A stretch of 64,000 bases of DNA from Nautilus pompilius (taxonomy: Eukaryota; Mollusca; Cephalopoda; Nautilida; Nautilidae), in the NCBI GenBank assembly GCA_018389105.1, contig JACATO010001117.1, forward strand, positions 310,001 to 374,000, read 5' to 3'. A model generated the notes under the pieces. It made no database searches. It saw only the letters and a program-made list of their open reading frames with translations, and was not told where the DNA came from. The translations under genes were made by a program, and so were the position numbers. This document shows positions 24,979 to 36,840 of this stretch, one piece after another; within the stretch, counting starts at the first letter, position 1; every line of letters starts with the position of its first letter.

Positions 24979-25530
24979 TATGATGTCAGTACACATAGAG
25001 AGAGATAGAGAGATATGACGTCACTACACATACACACAGATATGACGTCAGTACTCAGAGAGAGATAGAGAGATATGACGTCAGTACACATACACACAGA
25101 TATGACGTCAGTACTCAGAGAGAGATAGAGAGATATGACGTCAGTACACATACACACAGATATGGCGTCAGTACTCAGAGAGAGAGAGATATGACGTCAG
25201 TACACAGAGAGAGATAGAGAGATATGACGTCAGTACAGAGAGAGAGATAGAGAGATGTGACGTCACTACACATACACACAAATATGACGTCAGTATACAT
25301 ACACATAGATATAACGTCAGTACTCAGAGAGAGATAGAGAGATATGACGTCAGTACACATACACACAGATATGACGTCAGTACACAGAGAGAGATGTGAC
25401 GTCAGTTCTCAGAGAGAGAGATAGAGATATGACGTCAGTACACATACACACAAGATATGACGTCACTACACATACACACAGATATAACGTCAGTACACAG
25501 AGAGAGAGAGAGAGGAGAGAGAGAGAGATT
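24940..25530. repeat. Minisatellite carrying a regular array of CRE (TGACGTCA) palindromes
   Basis: A (GA)n tract leads into units built from ATATGACGTCAGTAC plus either ACATACACACAG or TCAGAGAGAGATAGAGAG, then ends in (GA)n. Perfect TGACGTCA octamers start at 25016, 25043, 25076, 25103, 25136, 25192, 25225, 25258, 25285, 25345, 25372, 25397, 25430 and 25458 (14 copies). One-base variants start at 24981, 25163, 25312 and 25485. Successive sites are 25-35 bp apart, mostly alternating 27 and 33. The octamer is the full cAMP-response element bound by CREB/ATF-family bZIP factors. It is the invariant part of each unit while the spacer varies between two forms. Whether it is functional is unknown. 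Confidence 0.95.
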
Positions 25531-25618
25531 GATTAAAGAAAACGAAATGATTTCGAAGAACCTGAAGATTTTTCAAAGTGACGGCGAATCGCCATAAAAT
25601 AAATAGATTGCTAACACT

Positions 25619-25640
25619 AAAAAAAAAAAAAAAAAAAAAT
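25619..25640 (+). repeat. Poly(A) tract
   Basis: About 21 consecutive A just after the minisatellite; could be the tail of a decayed retroposed element, but no body is recognisable. Confidence 0.8.
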
Positions 25641-26870
25641 ACACTGGGAAATTCTAAAAGAAATCCGACAGAGCTTAAATAAGTATTTGAGTGGACAGAT
25701 GTAGTTTCTTTTAAGTAAAGGGAGATAACTTCATTTGGGGGGAGCCAGTAAATCTTCGGCGTCCAAATGTTACCAAATTTACACAGTAGAAAGTGAATAA
25801 TGACCACCACCACAACAACAACAAAGAATTTATAGATAACAGGAAACATTTTTGTTTAGTTTTTTCGCTAATATGTTTAATAATACTTTATCTTTCTAAT
25901 TTCCGCCATACAAATATTATTTTATGTGCAGAGATATCATTTAGCTTTGGCTCTTTTGAAGCCTCGAGACAGCTCCCAGCTTTTTCGGCTCACGACACTA
26001 TTCGTAATCACATGTCCCCCCGTTATGTCAAGAGTTATGGTTACGAGGTCTTAGAATAGGTAATCCAAATTAAAGATTTGTTGGAGACAAGATCGAATCA
26101 GTTTTAATCTGTGCATCCATCTCACCTGATGTCAACAATTCCTCTTGGCAAACAAGATGGTTGGTTGTCCCCCGCATCCATTTGTTAGAAAACTGCTTTT
26201 ATAAGGGTGGTTCTTAGTTTATTCCTAATCGAACCAGTTTCCGAAAGTACCTGCTCACCCACCCCCCACCCCCCTCTGAATCCCCAGCTTCCTTCCAACC
26301 CTTTGCTGCAGTCACTTCCCGGTGTCGGAGTGACGATAAGCATCTGAATTGTTTCTAGACTTCCTTCTTACCTCTTGAAAGATGCTTTTGCCGCACATGC
26401 ATTTTATCTTCGCTAAGATTTATATTCACCATAACACACCTGAGAAGGTGCATCTACTCGCCTGCTCATCCCGAGACCTTTGAAACGTGTTAGTCAACTC
26501 TGTGTGTGTGTGCGACGTCACATCATTTCCGTGAACGAACAATGTGGGTATATTACTCAATCATCAGAATAGTGCTCGAGTCTAATTTGAAATCCACGCT
26601 GCTGCTTACAGTTTCTAAAACAAGTTTGTCGGTATTTTAAATAAGCCATATTTTTCTGAAATGTTATCAAAGGTTATTTTATGTTTTTTTAGACAGTTTT
26701 TAAATGATAATCTAAAAATAATTATTAGTTACTTTATACTATATTACCTAGATCTCTTAAAAGCATTCACTTTAATTGGACGACTCGAAATAGAGCTTGA
26801 TCGGTCATGGACGGCAGCTTACCTGGAGAACAAAAGAACATCCGAAAGCGTGTCGATCGTCTTCCTCTTC

Positions 26871-26878
26871 TGACGTCA
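26871..26878. promoter_or_regulatory. Isolated CRE palindrome
   Basis: Perfect TGACGTCA outside the minisatellite, in CpG-rich DNA; a related CGACGTCA lies near 26514. No adjacent gene recognised. Confidence 0.4.
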
Positions 26879-27681
26879 ATGGAGAACGGATGATGCCGTA
26901 ACCATAGAGCGAGTTGGTCTCTCTGCCGTCTCAGGAAATAATGTATCCGCGCTGTCTTCCCATCCTATAACAACAGTTCATCACGATGCCCAGTCCTGAT
27001 AGCGACACCAAACACGCCGAATGTCGCTCGGTGACTCGGAAGCAAAAAATCAGAAGTTTTCTATCAGCCGACTACAGCAACCCAATCAAAAAATCTCCAG
27101 ACGGCACTTTGATGATTATCATCGCTGAGTAACTATGACAATCGATCAGAACACCTGCTCGTCTCTCCGTCAGGATTGACAATAAGATCAATATGCCGCT
27201 CAAACAGCAGCCGCAAGAGTTAAATCTCCCAAGGCTCTTGTGTCACGTGTCAGGTTGGGGGGTGTGTGTGTGTTCATGTTGTTATTGCGGAGAAAGTCCA
27301 GAGTTACGTGCTCATTCTCAGCAGTACCCGTGGAGACTCTGGATGATTAACCTGACGTCGCCATCATCGGGGTATTTACGGGAATTAGCGGTTTTTGTGG
27401 TCCGACGTGACTTTTAGATTATCATTATTAAAGAATTTTAAAGTAACCGGCGTCGACCGGATCGGTAGAGGGATGCCCGGTCGTGAAACTGTCTAGACAG
27501 GTGCCCCGCCATGTCACGAGCTGGGGTTCTTTCGGCTACCTATGCGTTATTTAACAGAATATCGCGCAAATTCTTGAACTGCTTCTCTCTTTATCTGGGT
27601 TTTTTAGAGAAATATTACGTTATATATAAGTCGTGCTGAAGTCAGGGACCATAATCAGTTATAGTAAGACCACTATTAATT

Positions 27682-27702
27682 GACACACACACACACACAC
27701 AC
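27682..27702 (+). repeat. (CA)n microsatellite
   Basis: About 10 CA units. Confidence 0.9.
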
Positions 27703-27997
27703 GATATAATAACAAACCAGAACGAGGCGCCACCCTTCCCACTTGTAGTTCCAATTCGCTCCGCTTGGCGGCCTCCTGTGTGGAGGCGACTCGTTCGCAG
27801 TGTCACCCCCGTTTGAAACACGCTTCGTGGTGCAATCTCTGCTTTAGTTCTAACCGTTGTGTTGTCTTCTGGCTTCAAACAAACTGTTTTGTTGTCTTTA
27901 ATCATAATCAACCTCGCGGCAGCGCGCAAACTTCTGTCTTATTTTAGAGCTGCAATGGTCATTGAACTTTACCAGGGCCGTGGCATCGAACCTAAAT

Positions 27998-28008
27998 GCC
28001 GCCATTTT
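27998..28008 (-). promoter_or_regulatory. YY1-type motif
   Basis: GCCGCCATTTT on + is AAAATGGCGGC on minus, the consensus YY1 site that often marks transcription starts in animals. No coding exon found downstream on this strand. Confidence 0.35.
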
Positions 28009-28601
28009 GACGCTCGCTGCCTCCTCTCTAGAACAGCCGACTCCGTCACTGACCGCCGGCCGCACGCTCAACTTGTTATACTGTTGGAATAAACAGTTTG
28101 TTCAGCTTTAATTTCCAATTTTTTTCCAAAAATAGTCTTAAGAACCCCCCCCAACCAACTGTCTGAAAACAAACTAGAGAACTATTTTTTCTTGCGTAGT
28201 TACACACTCATGAAAACCCGACTACCAAATTACAGATTTCCTTGCCCTATATGGGTTCATTGTTTCTGGTATTTTCCAGACTTCCCCGCAGTTGTTACCG
28301 CGACTCATAATATTAGTTGATTCTATTTATCTCTTGCTGTTCTTGTTGTTTTTATTATTTTTGTGCTCTGTAACCCGAATCAAATGTTGTTTTTGGACAA
28401 TTTTTCACTCAAATGTAAACAGAAAGTAATCGATGTCCTTCGGTCGCTGCTGATCAGGATTCCAGTATTATTTTTAACGTCTTTGTATTAAAACTAATTA
28501 ATTTGTTTCCATTAGATTAACAGGGGGGGGAGAAAGAAAGAGGTTGGTCGGCGGCATTCTCCCGCCTCTGCCCGGTGCATAGAAATCGCCATCGCCCTAG
28601 T

Positions 28602-28615
28602 GTCTCCATGGCAAC
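28602..28615 (-). promoter_or_regulatory. RFX X-box-like 14-mer, copy 1
   Basis: On the minus strand it reads GTTGCCATGGAGAC, close to the RFX X-box that drives ciliary genes. The identical 14-mer occurs at 32177-32190 on +. Lies in CpG-rich DNA about 14 kb upstream of the CEP83 start codon. Confidence 0.45.
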
Positions 28616-29204
28616 GCGGAGAGATAAATACGTAAATGAGTGTCGCAGGAAGTGCTGTAATGTGAACTGTCGTTTTGCGGCAGTCGCAAAACATTAATAG
28701 GTTTTCCAGAGTTTATTCAGTGAAATGCCGGGCGGATAGAGTCTGACCCGCGCCAGGTTTACACAGTCTGATCTCAAACAAGTGCGGTCAGCGGAGGCAG
28801 GAAGCGATGCGGAGCTGCAGGTGAGATAAGGTAAACAGCCGTCATGTGCTCATGGCTCCGCTCACAGCCGTCCGTCCGTCCGTCAGTGCCCGCCCACCAC
28901 CGAGTGTCTGTATCTGTTATTGTTGCACAGCTAAATAGTCGGCTTGGAAGGGAAAACAAGAAAGAAAACCGCCCACAGCAGTTTCCGTCAGGTGCGAATC
29001 GCAGACTATAACTGTCTGTATCTGTCTCACTTATGGTGTTATACACCGAGCAGATCGGATGGCGTGAACGGCGAGGAATATCCACCAGCCATTAATTTAT
29101 ATTAATTGTTTCGGGCTGAGATCACCACGGTGATGGGTAGCTTTAATCTGCCTAATTTATTCAGTTTGTTGATAATTAAATGATTAAAATAAACTAAGAC
29201 ACAC

Positions 29205-29612
29205 ACAAAGAGAGAGAGAGATGGAGGGGGGAGAGAGAGAGATGGAGGGGGGGGGAGAGAGAGAGAGAGAGAGATGGAGGGGGAGAGATGGAGAGAGAGG
29301 GGGGAGAGAAAGAGAGAGAGATGGAGAAGAAGGGGGAGAGAATAGAGAGATGGAGAGATGGCTGGGGAGAGAGAGAGGGGGAGAGAGGAAGAGAGAAAGA
29401 GAGAGATGGAGGGGGAGAGATGGAGAGAGAGATGGGGGGGAGAGAGATGGAGAGAGAGGGGGGAGAGAAAGAGAGCGAGAGATGGAGGGGGAGAGATGGA
29501 GAGAGAGATGGAGAGAGAGGGGGAGAGGAGAGAGATGGAGAGAGAGGGGGCGAGAGAGATGGAGAGAGAGAGGGGGGCGAGAGACAGCTAGAGAGAGAGA
29601 GATGGAGAGAGG
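29205..29612 (+). repeat. Long polypurine (GA/GGGGGA) low-complexity tract
   Basis: About 400 nt of degenerate GAGAGATGGAGGGGG-type units, nearly all purine on +. It creates long spurious open frames on both strands. Long purine mirror-type tracts can form triplex DNA. Confidence 0.9.
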
Positions 29613-29725
29613 AACTCTCTTTCTCCAGAAATCCTGGCTCATTTGATTACTTTCATTATTTATTTACTCCTAAAGCTTAAAAAAGAATCCGTCCGGTTAG
29701 GTGGGGGGGTGTGCTTGGAAACAGC

Positions 29726-29766
29726 TCTCTCTCTCTCTCTCTCATATAGTGTGTGTGTGTGTGTGT
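29726..29766 (+). repeat. (CT)n and (GT)n microsatellites
   Basis: About 8 CT units, then a short spacer, then about 8 GT units. Confidence 0.85.
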
Positions 29767-30198
29767 AAATCTGTGGATAATTTTAGAATTCATTATTTTA
29801 CTTTAGATTCGTTCATCCACTCACTTCTAATATATTTTTATTAATTTTGATTTTAAATTCTTGGGGAAAAATTATTTAAGTTGCGCGTTCGGAAAAGAAG
29901 ATGGCGCAACCTGGTTGCTTGTTCTCCAGCCCGACAAACCGTCTGCTCGATTACCCGCCAGAGGGCCGTGTTGTTTTCGTTTCTTCTCCTCCTCCCACCT
30001 GCCTTTCGTACTTAGAGAGAAAGGAAATGGCTGTATGCGAGCGGGCTCTGGCGTAAAGAAAGGCAGCTTTTAAAGTATATACAAAGAAGAATAGAAATAA
30101 ATGAAATCTCCTAGACTGCGCTGTGTGTGTGTGGGGGGGGCATAATTTTGAAAGGTGTGCATCAGTGATAGTTTGGGGAACTCATTGTCACGGGTTAA

Positions 30199-30206
30199 TG
30201 ACGTCA
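30199..30206. promoter_or_regulatory. Isolated CRE palindrome
   Basis: Perfect TGACGTCA in CpG-rich DNA, just upstream of the (GC)8 tract. No adjacent gene recognised. Confidence 0.4.
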
Positions 30207-30256
30207 CCACTCAGCATCAAGCGAAGAACTCTGTTATTCTTGAAAGTTTTGAGTTG

Positions 30257-30272
30257 GCGCGCGCGCGCGCGC
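30257..30272. repeat. (GC)8 dinucleotide tract
   Basis: Sixteen alternating G and C, a potential Z-DNA former. Its survival implies little CpG methylation decay here. Confidence 0.9.
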
Positions 30273-30772
30273 TAAGCACCCTGGGAATTGCACGGCGACT
30301 ACAGTATTTGTGGACATGAATACTACAGATTGTCGGCAACACATGGTTTATTTATGCCATTTTATAACAATGGAAATACACGTTACCTTATTAGTTCATA
30401 CACTTGCATTTGTAGTAGTATAGTAAGTGCACGTGTCGAAAGTTCATACTGGCAAATAGAGGACTTGCCTCATCAGAGAGAGAAGAAGATCACAGCTGCA
30501 CCCGATAAGAAACTATCTTCAGAACAATGATGCGGAAATCAATAAACAGATAAAAGTCAAAAGCAGTATTCATAATTTGAACCTTGTTCTTATCGTCGCG
30601 GATATCTTAGCTCCGGGTTCGGTTTACGTGGAGTTTTTATTAAATAGAAATTCGAAAGACGGTACGGGACAATGAGTGTCTGAAAGAGAGAGAGAAGAAA
30701 GGGTTGCGATAAGAAAGCATTCAGTTAAATCGACACTTGTTAGAAACATTGGAATTGGGAAGTAGATTCCAA

Positions 30773-30783
30773 AAAATGGCGGC
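30773..30783 (+). promoter_or_regulatory. YY1-type motif
   Basis: AAAATGGCGGC on +, the YY1 consensus. No coding exon found downstream on this strand. Confidence 0.35.
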
Positions 30784-31578
30784 AGTTAGAAATAAGGGTT
30801 AATTGTCTTTTTTCGGTCTTATTTTCAAGTTGTGATTATTTAACCAGTAGTTTTAGAATTTCCGTAATCTTTTAAAATTATCATCGTTATTATTTATCAA
30901 AACAGCAACAACAAAAAAAAACTACAGTTAGAAATGGTAAAGTAAATAAAGTGAAACTAATATCATGGCGATAACAAGAAGATGTATGGGATGACTGGGT
31001 GATTGAATATCAAAGGCCATGTATCCAGACCTGAAAATATTTTCCGTATTCTTACAATTTCTGTAGTTTCCGGTTTTAAAAAAGGATCGCATAGCTCTGA
31101 CGGGAAAGAGGGGACGACATCTAGCGATGTATATTGTTATTATTCTGTTGTCTCTTGTGCTAGTGTTCTTCAAACTTACCTTTGCGCTCGCGCTGTCCGT
31201 CGTCCTTTGACTAATGCCAGTGTGAGAAGTCCCCAGCACAGCGACACCTGTCGACTGATGCTCTCTCTCTATCTCTGCCGGCTCGAGAACATTGGAAAAT
31301 GGATTTGTCCTGGTCGCATATAAATAAACCTTCAAGACACGGATTCTTCGGCAAAATCGATATTCACAGATAATCTATGCGCAATTTCCCCCCCTTTTTT
31401 TGTTCTTTCTCGCATTTATATAATATACCGTATTCTGTTAGCCGTTCGTGATCCCTTGTTTGTCGCGGTGGGCCGACGAGGGGCCCGTGCGCTTATCCCC
31501 TCACGTCCGTCCGCCCGCTCCCCTTGGGCCCATCTGCCGCAGAACTAATCTTCAGAATCGTCACCATAAAATCGAACA

Positions 31579-31579
<1 letters not shown>

Positions 31580-31626
<47 letters not shown>
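31580..31626 (+). repeat. (AAT)n microsatellite
   Basis: About 15 TAA/AAT units. An (AAAC)n tract follows at about 31857-31886. Confidence 0.95.
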
Positions 31627-32176
31627 TAAACACATGTGGGAAAACTTCAACAAGTGGGTCCAGTAACCCCCCCTCCGAGTTTTATTAACCCCTCTCCCAC
31701 CAAAAAACGTTACAAATTAGCTCCGTACTATCGAAGTCCGTGGATGTCAGTTTCGATTCCTTCCAGCCAGCAGATCCATAGATCCAAATCAAAGCCTGAG
31801 CTGTACTCGCTTATTGGATCGTTAACGGAAAGTTACAATATTAAATGAATAATTAAAAAAACAAACAAACAAACAAACAAACAAAGCATTAAAGCAGTAA
31901 CGCGGTTTGTGGTCAAAAATTCCGGTTGAAGCGAAGCAGGAAGTGACTGTAAAGTGAAAGTATTCCTTCGATTTTTCTCTTTAATCGGCTAATTCATTGC
32001 GCGAGAACCCCTCAGATATGGATGTTTCTCTTACTTCATCCTTGATAAGCCAAAAAGTTTCCTTTATCTCTTTCAAACACACTTTTTTTTCTTTTAAAGG
32101 GGGGGGGGTGTTGTCCTTTTCTCGAGTCGTCCATCGCCATTTCTCTCGCTAACTCTTAAGAAGAAGAGTGGCTTAC

Positions 32177-32190
32177 GTTGCCATGGAGAC
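32177..32190 (+). promoter_or_regulatory. RFX X-box-like 14-mer, copy 2
   Basis: GTTGCCATGGAGAC, identical to the minus-strand motif at 28602-28615 and inverted relative to it, 3.56 kb away. The surroundings are CpG-rich (GACGCGCGGCTCGCG just downstream). Confidence 0.45.
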
Positions 32191-34329
32191 ATATCGAATC
32201 GACGCGCGGCTCGCGAATGTTTTCTTAGACGAGGGTCTTGGCGGTGACGTGAAGAGGGCGCTCTGAAGACGACGGAATAATTGCACGACTTCTTCCACGC
32301 TTCCTCCTGTTCTTCACAATCCGCTCGCAGATTGTCTTTCTATTCTGTAGCGGCTGCATCATACAAACCAATTAAACTAAGGAAACCAGAAGATGACAGG
32401 CAAAGAAAACTTCCTTTGATTTAGTCCCCCCCCTAATCCATTCCTTTATATCTAGAAAAAAGTGCGTTACTCGGAATATCGGGGCAAATTAGCAATATTC
32501 CATGTCATTAGTACTTTCCAACAACAGATTCGAGGCACATAGTTACCACAATCTGGATTACGTTTGTGTGTTCTCAACAATCCAATTTTATCAATAGTTC
32601 TATTTTAAAAATATAACAGAAATACTCTCTTTTTTTGGTATTATTTTCCGTTAAATTTCTAAAAAAAGGGTAGTATAAAGTCCCTATAACTTATCAACAG
32701 AGGTCCATAATACACGCTTAAAAAATAGAATTACACCAATCGCAAGCCGTTTTGGTCTTCAACTGTAGGTTCGCACTTTCCGTTTGTTTGTTTGTTTTAG
32801 TTTTTAGAAAAAATTATTCTTAGCAACCAAAAAACGGTGGCAATGCGAGGGAAGCGAGCCACGTGACGTTATTAAGTATTCTGTCGTGGGGGGGGCGGGC
32901 CCCTCAAATATTCTTTAAAATGGTCGCTTTGCCGCAATTCTGAGAAATGAGCTGCTAAGTCAGTGCGTTTGAAACAGATCTCCTTAAATGCCCACGTGTA
33001 CTGTTCCATATGGAAGCGGAGGCGTATCTATGGACCCTCGTCTGCCACGACGTGGTCTCAAGCAGGTCCAGTGCTTAGGATCTGCTGCCATGAAAAATCC
33101 AGCAAGAGGAAGAACCTCCCAATCTACAATTTGATTTGAGTCAAAACCCGCTCCACTCATCTGAACTCGAGCAATATCGCTTCCTTTTTAGAAAGATGGC
33201 GAATACAAAGGGCAGCCTATCCGATGCATTCGAATTGCCAAGTTTACCTGGACAGGTGTAAATCCTTGACCATAGCGGAAATCAGGGGTCCGAAATAGGT
33301 TCGCGAAAAGTGAAACCGCGTCGGTTGGAATGGGTATTTACCTAGCCCAATCTCATGATATTACTAAACCTAGGCTTTCTGACTCTCCTACTAGGTGCGG
33401 AAGCACGGAACACTCGGGGTTTGCTTCTTCGAGAAATATTCTCGCCTTTTTTTGGGGGGGTTAAAGAGACTGGTTCCAGAGTATTTAGTTGGGAGAGCAA
33501 AACTAAACGGAAGTGGAAGCAGAGTTGGTGGAAAGGTGAACTGAATTCTTTTACTCGGAGACTGGGAGAAATAAGTGCGTCAAGTGATGGGCTCTCAGAG
33601 AGAATGCTAAAGGTTAGCGACTAAAAGAACTTTGAGCGACAAGGGTGAATGATTCTACAGAAAAAAAAAAGTCTTGATTTTCTGGTAACTAAGGATAAAC
33701 CGGAAATTACAGCATTAGAAAACACTTCATCTTGAAGTGATCTGGATGAGGAACAAGTAGCGCGAGTATCTGTGGTATTCCATACTATCATTCGTGCAAA
33801 AGCCTAGGTCAGTTCAGACACATCCAGCTCCTCTTCGCACTAGATCCGATTTGATTCCAAAGATGCTCTAGGAGAGTTTATGACTAAACCAGCAAGGGAC
33901 TCAATCACAACTCCCTTGAGAAATTGCATAACTGCTGCCGTACGATGAGATGTGGTGTTGTCCCCTGAAAACTGGCGGGTAGTCATCAAAACCTAAAAAT
34001 AACGACAGATTTAGACTGTTTTCAATAATGTCTGTTAGAATTTACGGTTCCGGATCAGTTATGAGACACACCCCACCCACCACAAGTAAGTCACAGCTTA
34101 TCCGTCTCCTACGTCGCCAGGTTCTCGTTCGACCATCTATAAAGTGCAGAGGGATCTACTTTCACCGGACCCTCTTCAATGCCCTCAAATTCCACCAGAA
34201 ACATTAATTGGACTAATAAATTTAGCTGCCGCCCATCTGATATCGTTGGACCTTTCACAGGGGCAACGAGCGTCGCAGCCACTACTATTTAGTGTTCCGG
34301 TGGGCATTCATTGGCTCATTTCGTAAATA

Positions 34330-34960
34330 GTCGCCCTGTTCTCTTCCAGGGACGCCCTCTACTGCCCTATCAACACCGACGGAGGGCAGCTCGCCAAATT
34401 GCCTTCCTACACGCATCTTTCGTTCGGGGTTATCTGCCATCTTTTCCCATGTAGCGTCTCAACGCCATCAGTCTTTTTTCTCTCTCTCTGTGTGTGGTGC
34501 CAGTGTAAAGTTCGTGTATGTGTGTTTATCTCCGAGGAGAAGGGAGTGGAGTAGGCCGAAGCCGTGTGTGGAGCAAGCTCCTGGTGTAGGCCTAAAGGGG
34601 CCGTGTTGAGGCGCCGAGGCGACCCATGTTGGTTGAAGCCGAAACTTCGAATTGGGAGTGATCGCTTCCCCAGCCAAAAACCAATCTTGGGGAAAAGGGC
34701 CTCAACACGTCAAGTCCGAAAACCGGTCCCTAAGTGCCTAACCTTTCCAGCCAGACAGGCAGGCCAAAGGCAAAAGGCGACCCTCGCCTCCACTCTTTTC
34801 AGGTAGAGGGCTTTCGGTCTACAATAGCCACAGAGTACTCGCCGCCCCACCCTCCAGGGTCGAACCCAAGTGACCTCGCCCAAAGGGCGTGGTCCTTGGC
34901 CGTTAGAAGGTTAATGGCACGATCCGCCGTAGCCTCGCCTTGATCTTAGACAAGCAACCC
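34330..34960. other. GC-rich segment of unknown origin
   Basis: A GC-rich, CpG-rich block differing from its AT-rich right flank (35 kb onward). Open frames on both strands (34468-34677 minus, 34564-34806 plus) have no recognisable domain. The composition would fit the 5' part of a retroposon or an exon of a non-coding transcript; neither is shown. Confidence 0.3.
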
Positions 34961-36579
34961 CTCCCAGAATTTATCCTGCTCAGCGTACACCTACAAGCAA
35001 CAACATAAAAGATGAGATAATTTCACTCAACCTCAAAGAATGACAAAGATCCTTTATTGCTGCAACATTTGGTTAATATAAAGGAAACATCTGGCGGTTT
35101 AACTCAGGTCGAGATGATCGTATTTGCTAGCGTTTTACCTAAGAAAATAATGGGGTAAATGGCGAAGCTGGAAAAGTGAATGTATAGAGATATCGTGTAG
35201 GGGGGATATGGTTTTATTAATCGTTAGAAAGAAGATAAAACAGAGAATCCTGATAAATATTCACCCTAAGTCGTTATAACAAACAATGACCTTTAGGGAG
35301 GGAGCTTCCCAGAAAATGCATTGTATTTCAGGTACGTTAAATCTCTGATCGCATACCTAAAAACTAATTATTAAATATATTTAATATAATTAAAATGAAA
35401 TAATAAAAAAAGACACGTTTATCAGAGTGGAGCTAACGCTGAGTCAGCGCTAAGACATGCTAATAAGATTTATTATATTATATAATGTATGACAACCACC
35501 CGATAGTTCTGCCCTTCTTGTCAGAAGAGTGTCATGGCGGTTGCCTTTTAAACACTGAATTATAAGATTCGGTGTTATCACGGTTCTGAATGAACCGGAT
35601 CACTTCTCGTTGATGGATATCTGTAAACCTTTCTTCTTTTTTCCATCACTTGATCGAGTGCTATGAACCGTTATGGAAGTATCAGATCGAATCTCATTTT
35701 TCAATTATTGCAGCTACTTCATCATTTATTCTTTTCATTTTATCTCCAACGCACTGGAATGTTTGCTGGCCGTGGGCCATCCCAGCCCATATAATGGAGA
35801 CCCCCCCCACTTTTTCCCCTGGAAAAGTTGACGAATAAAGACGACGCCAAGTTATTATATCCCATTCATTTTCTCTGAATGGAAGGATTTACTCCTAGAC
35901 ATTTTCGGAGAAATTTATCATGACATACAATCATAAACCGACACTTCCCAGATGGCGACCCTATTACTCAAGGAAGAATTTTCGATATCGATTTCCCCTC
36001 CCCCCCCACCCAACAGCCATTCTTTTTTATTTCTCTAATAATCAGTTTTGAGGAAAAAGGATACAGCAAATGGCAGGATGTTGAAGAACGTGTACTATCG
36101 AATGATCGATAACAGCTCCACAGCCAGATTTATTATATTCGAAAATGTCAAGAGTCTACGCGAATATCTCTCCATTGTAATATACAACTCCCATGATTGA
36201 TTACTCGCCCAAGGATACGTCTAATTCTGCTTGTATCGATTACTTTGCTTCATTATCTCGTAGTCCTTTCTGGCTAACAACATTTCTTTCAAAACACTAA
36301 TATTAAAAGTAAAAAGCCGTCCTCCACTCCCCCCACCCCCCCGGGACATCTCCTATTATTTGCTCATTCGCCGCATGGAGTAATGAAAGCCTTATCACGA
36401 CTTCGTGCTGCGCGCAGATAAAAAAATCACCCGAGATTCCCAGTCACCAGTAAAGCGGAAGAATAGCCGGGGTTCGGTTCGGGTTCTGTTCTTCTCTTGC
36501 AAACAAAAACCGAATTCGGTTGTGGGGGGGGGGGGTTGTTGAAAAATTTATAATTTCGTGAACTTCCCATGCTCCTTCG

Positions 36580-36840
36580 CGGCGCGGCGGACATTTTCTT
36601 CCGGGAAGGTTCTTGCCTCATGACGTATCATTCCGCACGACCGACAGCACCCCCGGTCCCTTAACGGGGCCGCGCTCCCCCATCTTTTTTTTTGCCTATT
36701 GTAAATATTAGCGCATTTTAAAACTTACCAACAGCTGTAAGGGCGACCCCCCCCCCCGGGGGGCTCCTCCCGAGTTACTGGGAGTAGCATCGTTGCGGTA
36801 AGCGGCCCGACTAGACGAGCTCTCGCGAGAAGCCCCCTAC
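36580..36840. promoter_or_regulatory. Orphan promoter-like patch
   Basis: CpG-rich block with the palindrome TCTCGCGAGA (36821-36830), a known animal promoter motif, an ETS-like TTCCGGGAA near 36598 and a CRE-like ATGACGTAT near 36620. It sits at the edge where CpG density falls towards TDG. No coding exon with a start was found on either side, so the transcript, if any, is unknown. Confidence 0.4.

Noticed and set aside
24940-25530. CRISPR-like regular repeats
   Set aside because: Spacers are themselves repeats, the genome is eukaryotic and the unit is a minisatellite.
29184-29680. Open frames of 77-152 codons on both strands
   Set aside because: Translations of the polypurine repeat (Ser/Leu/Pro or Arg/Glu/Gly runs).
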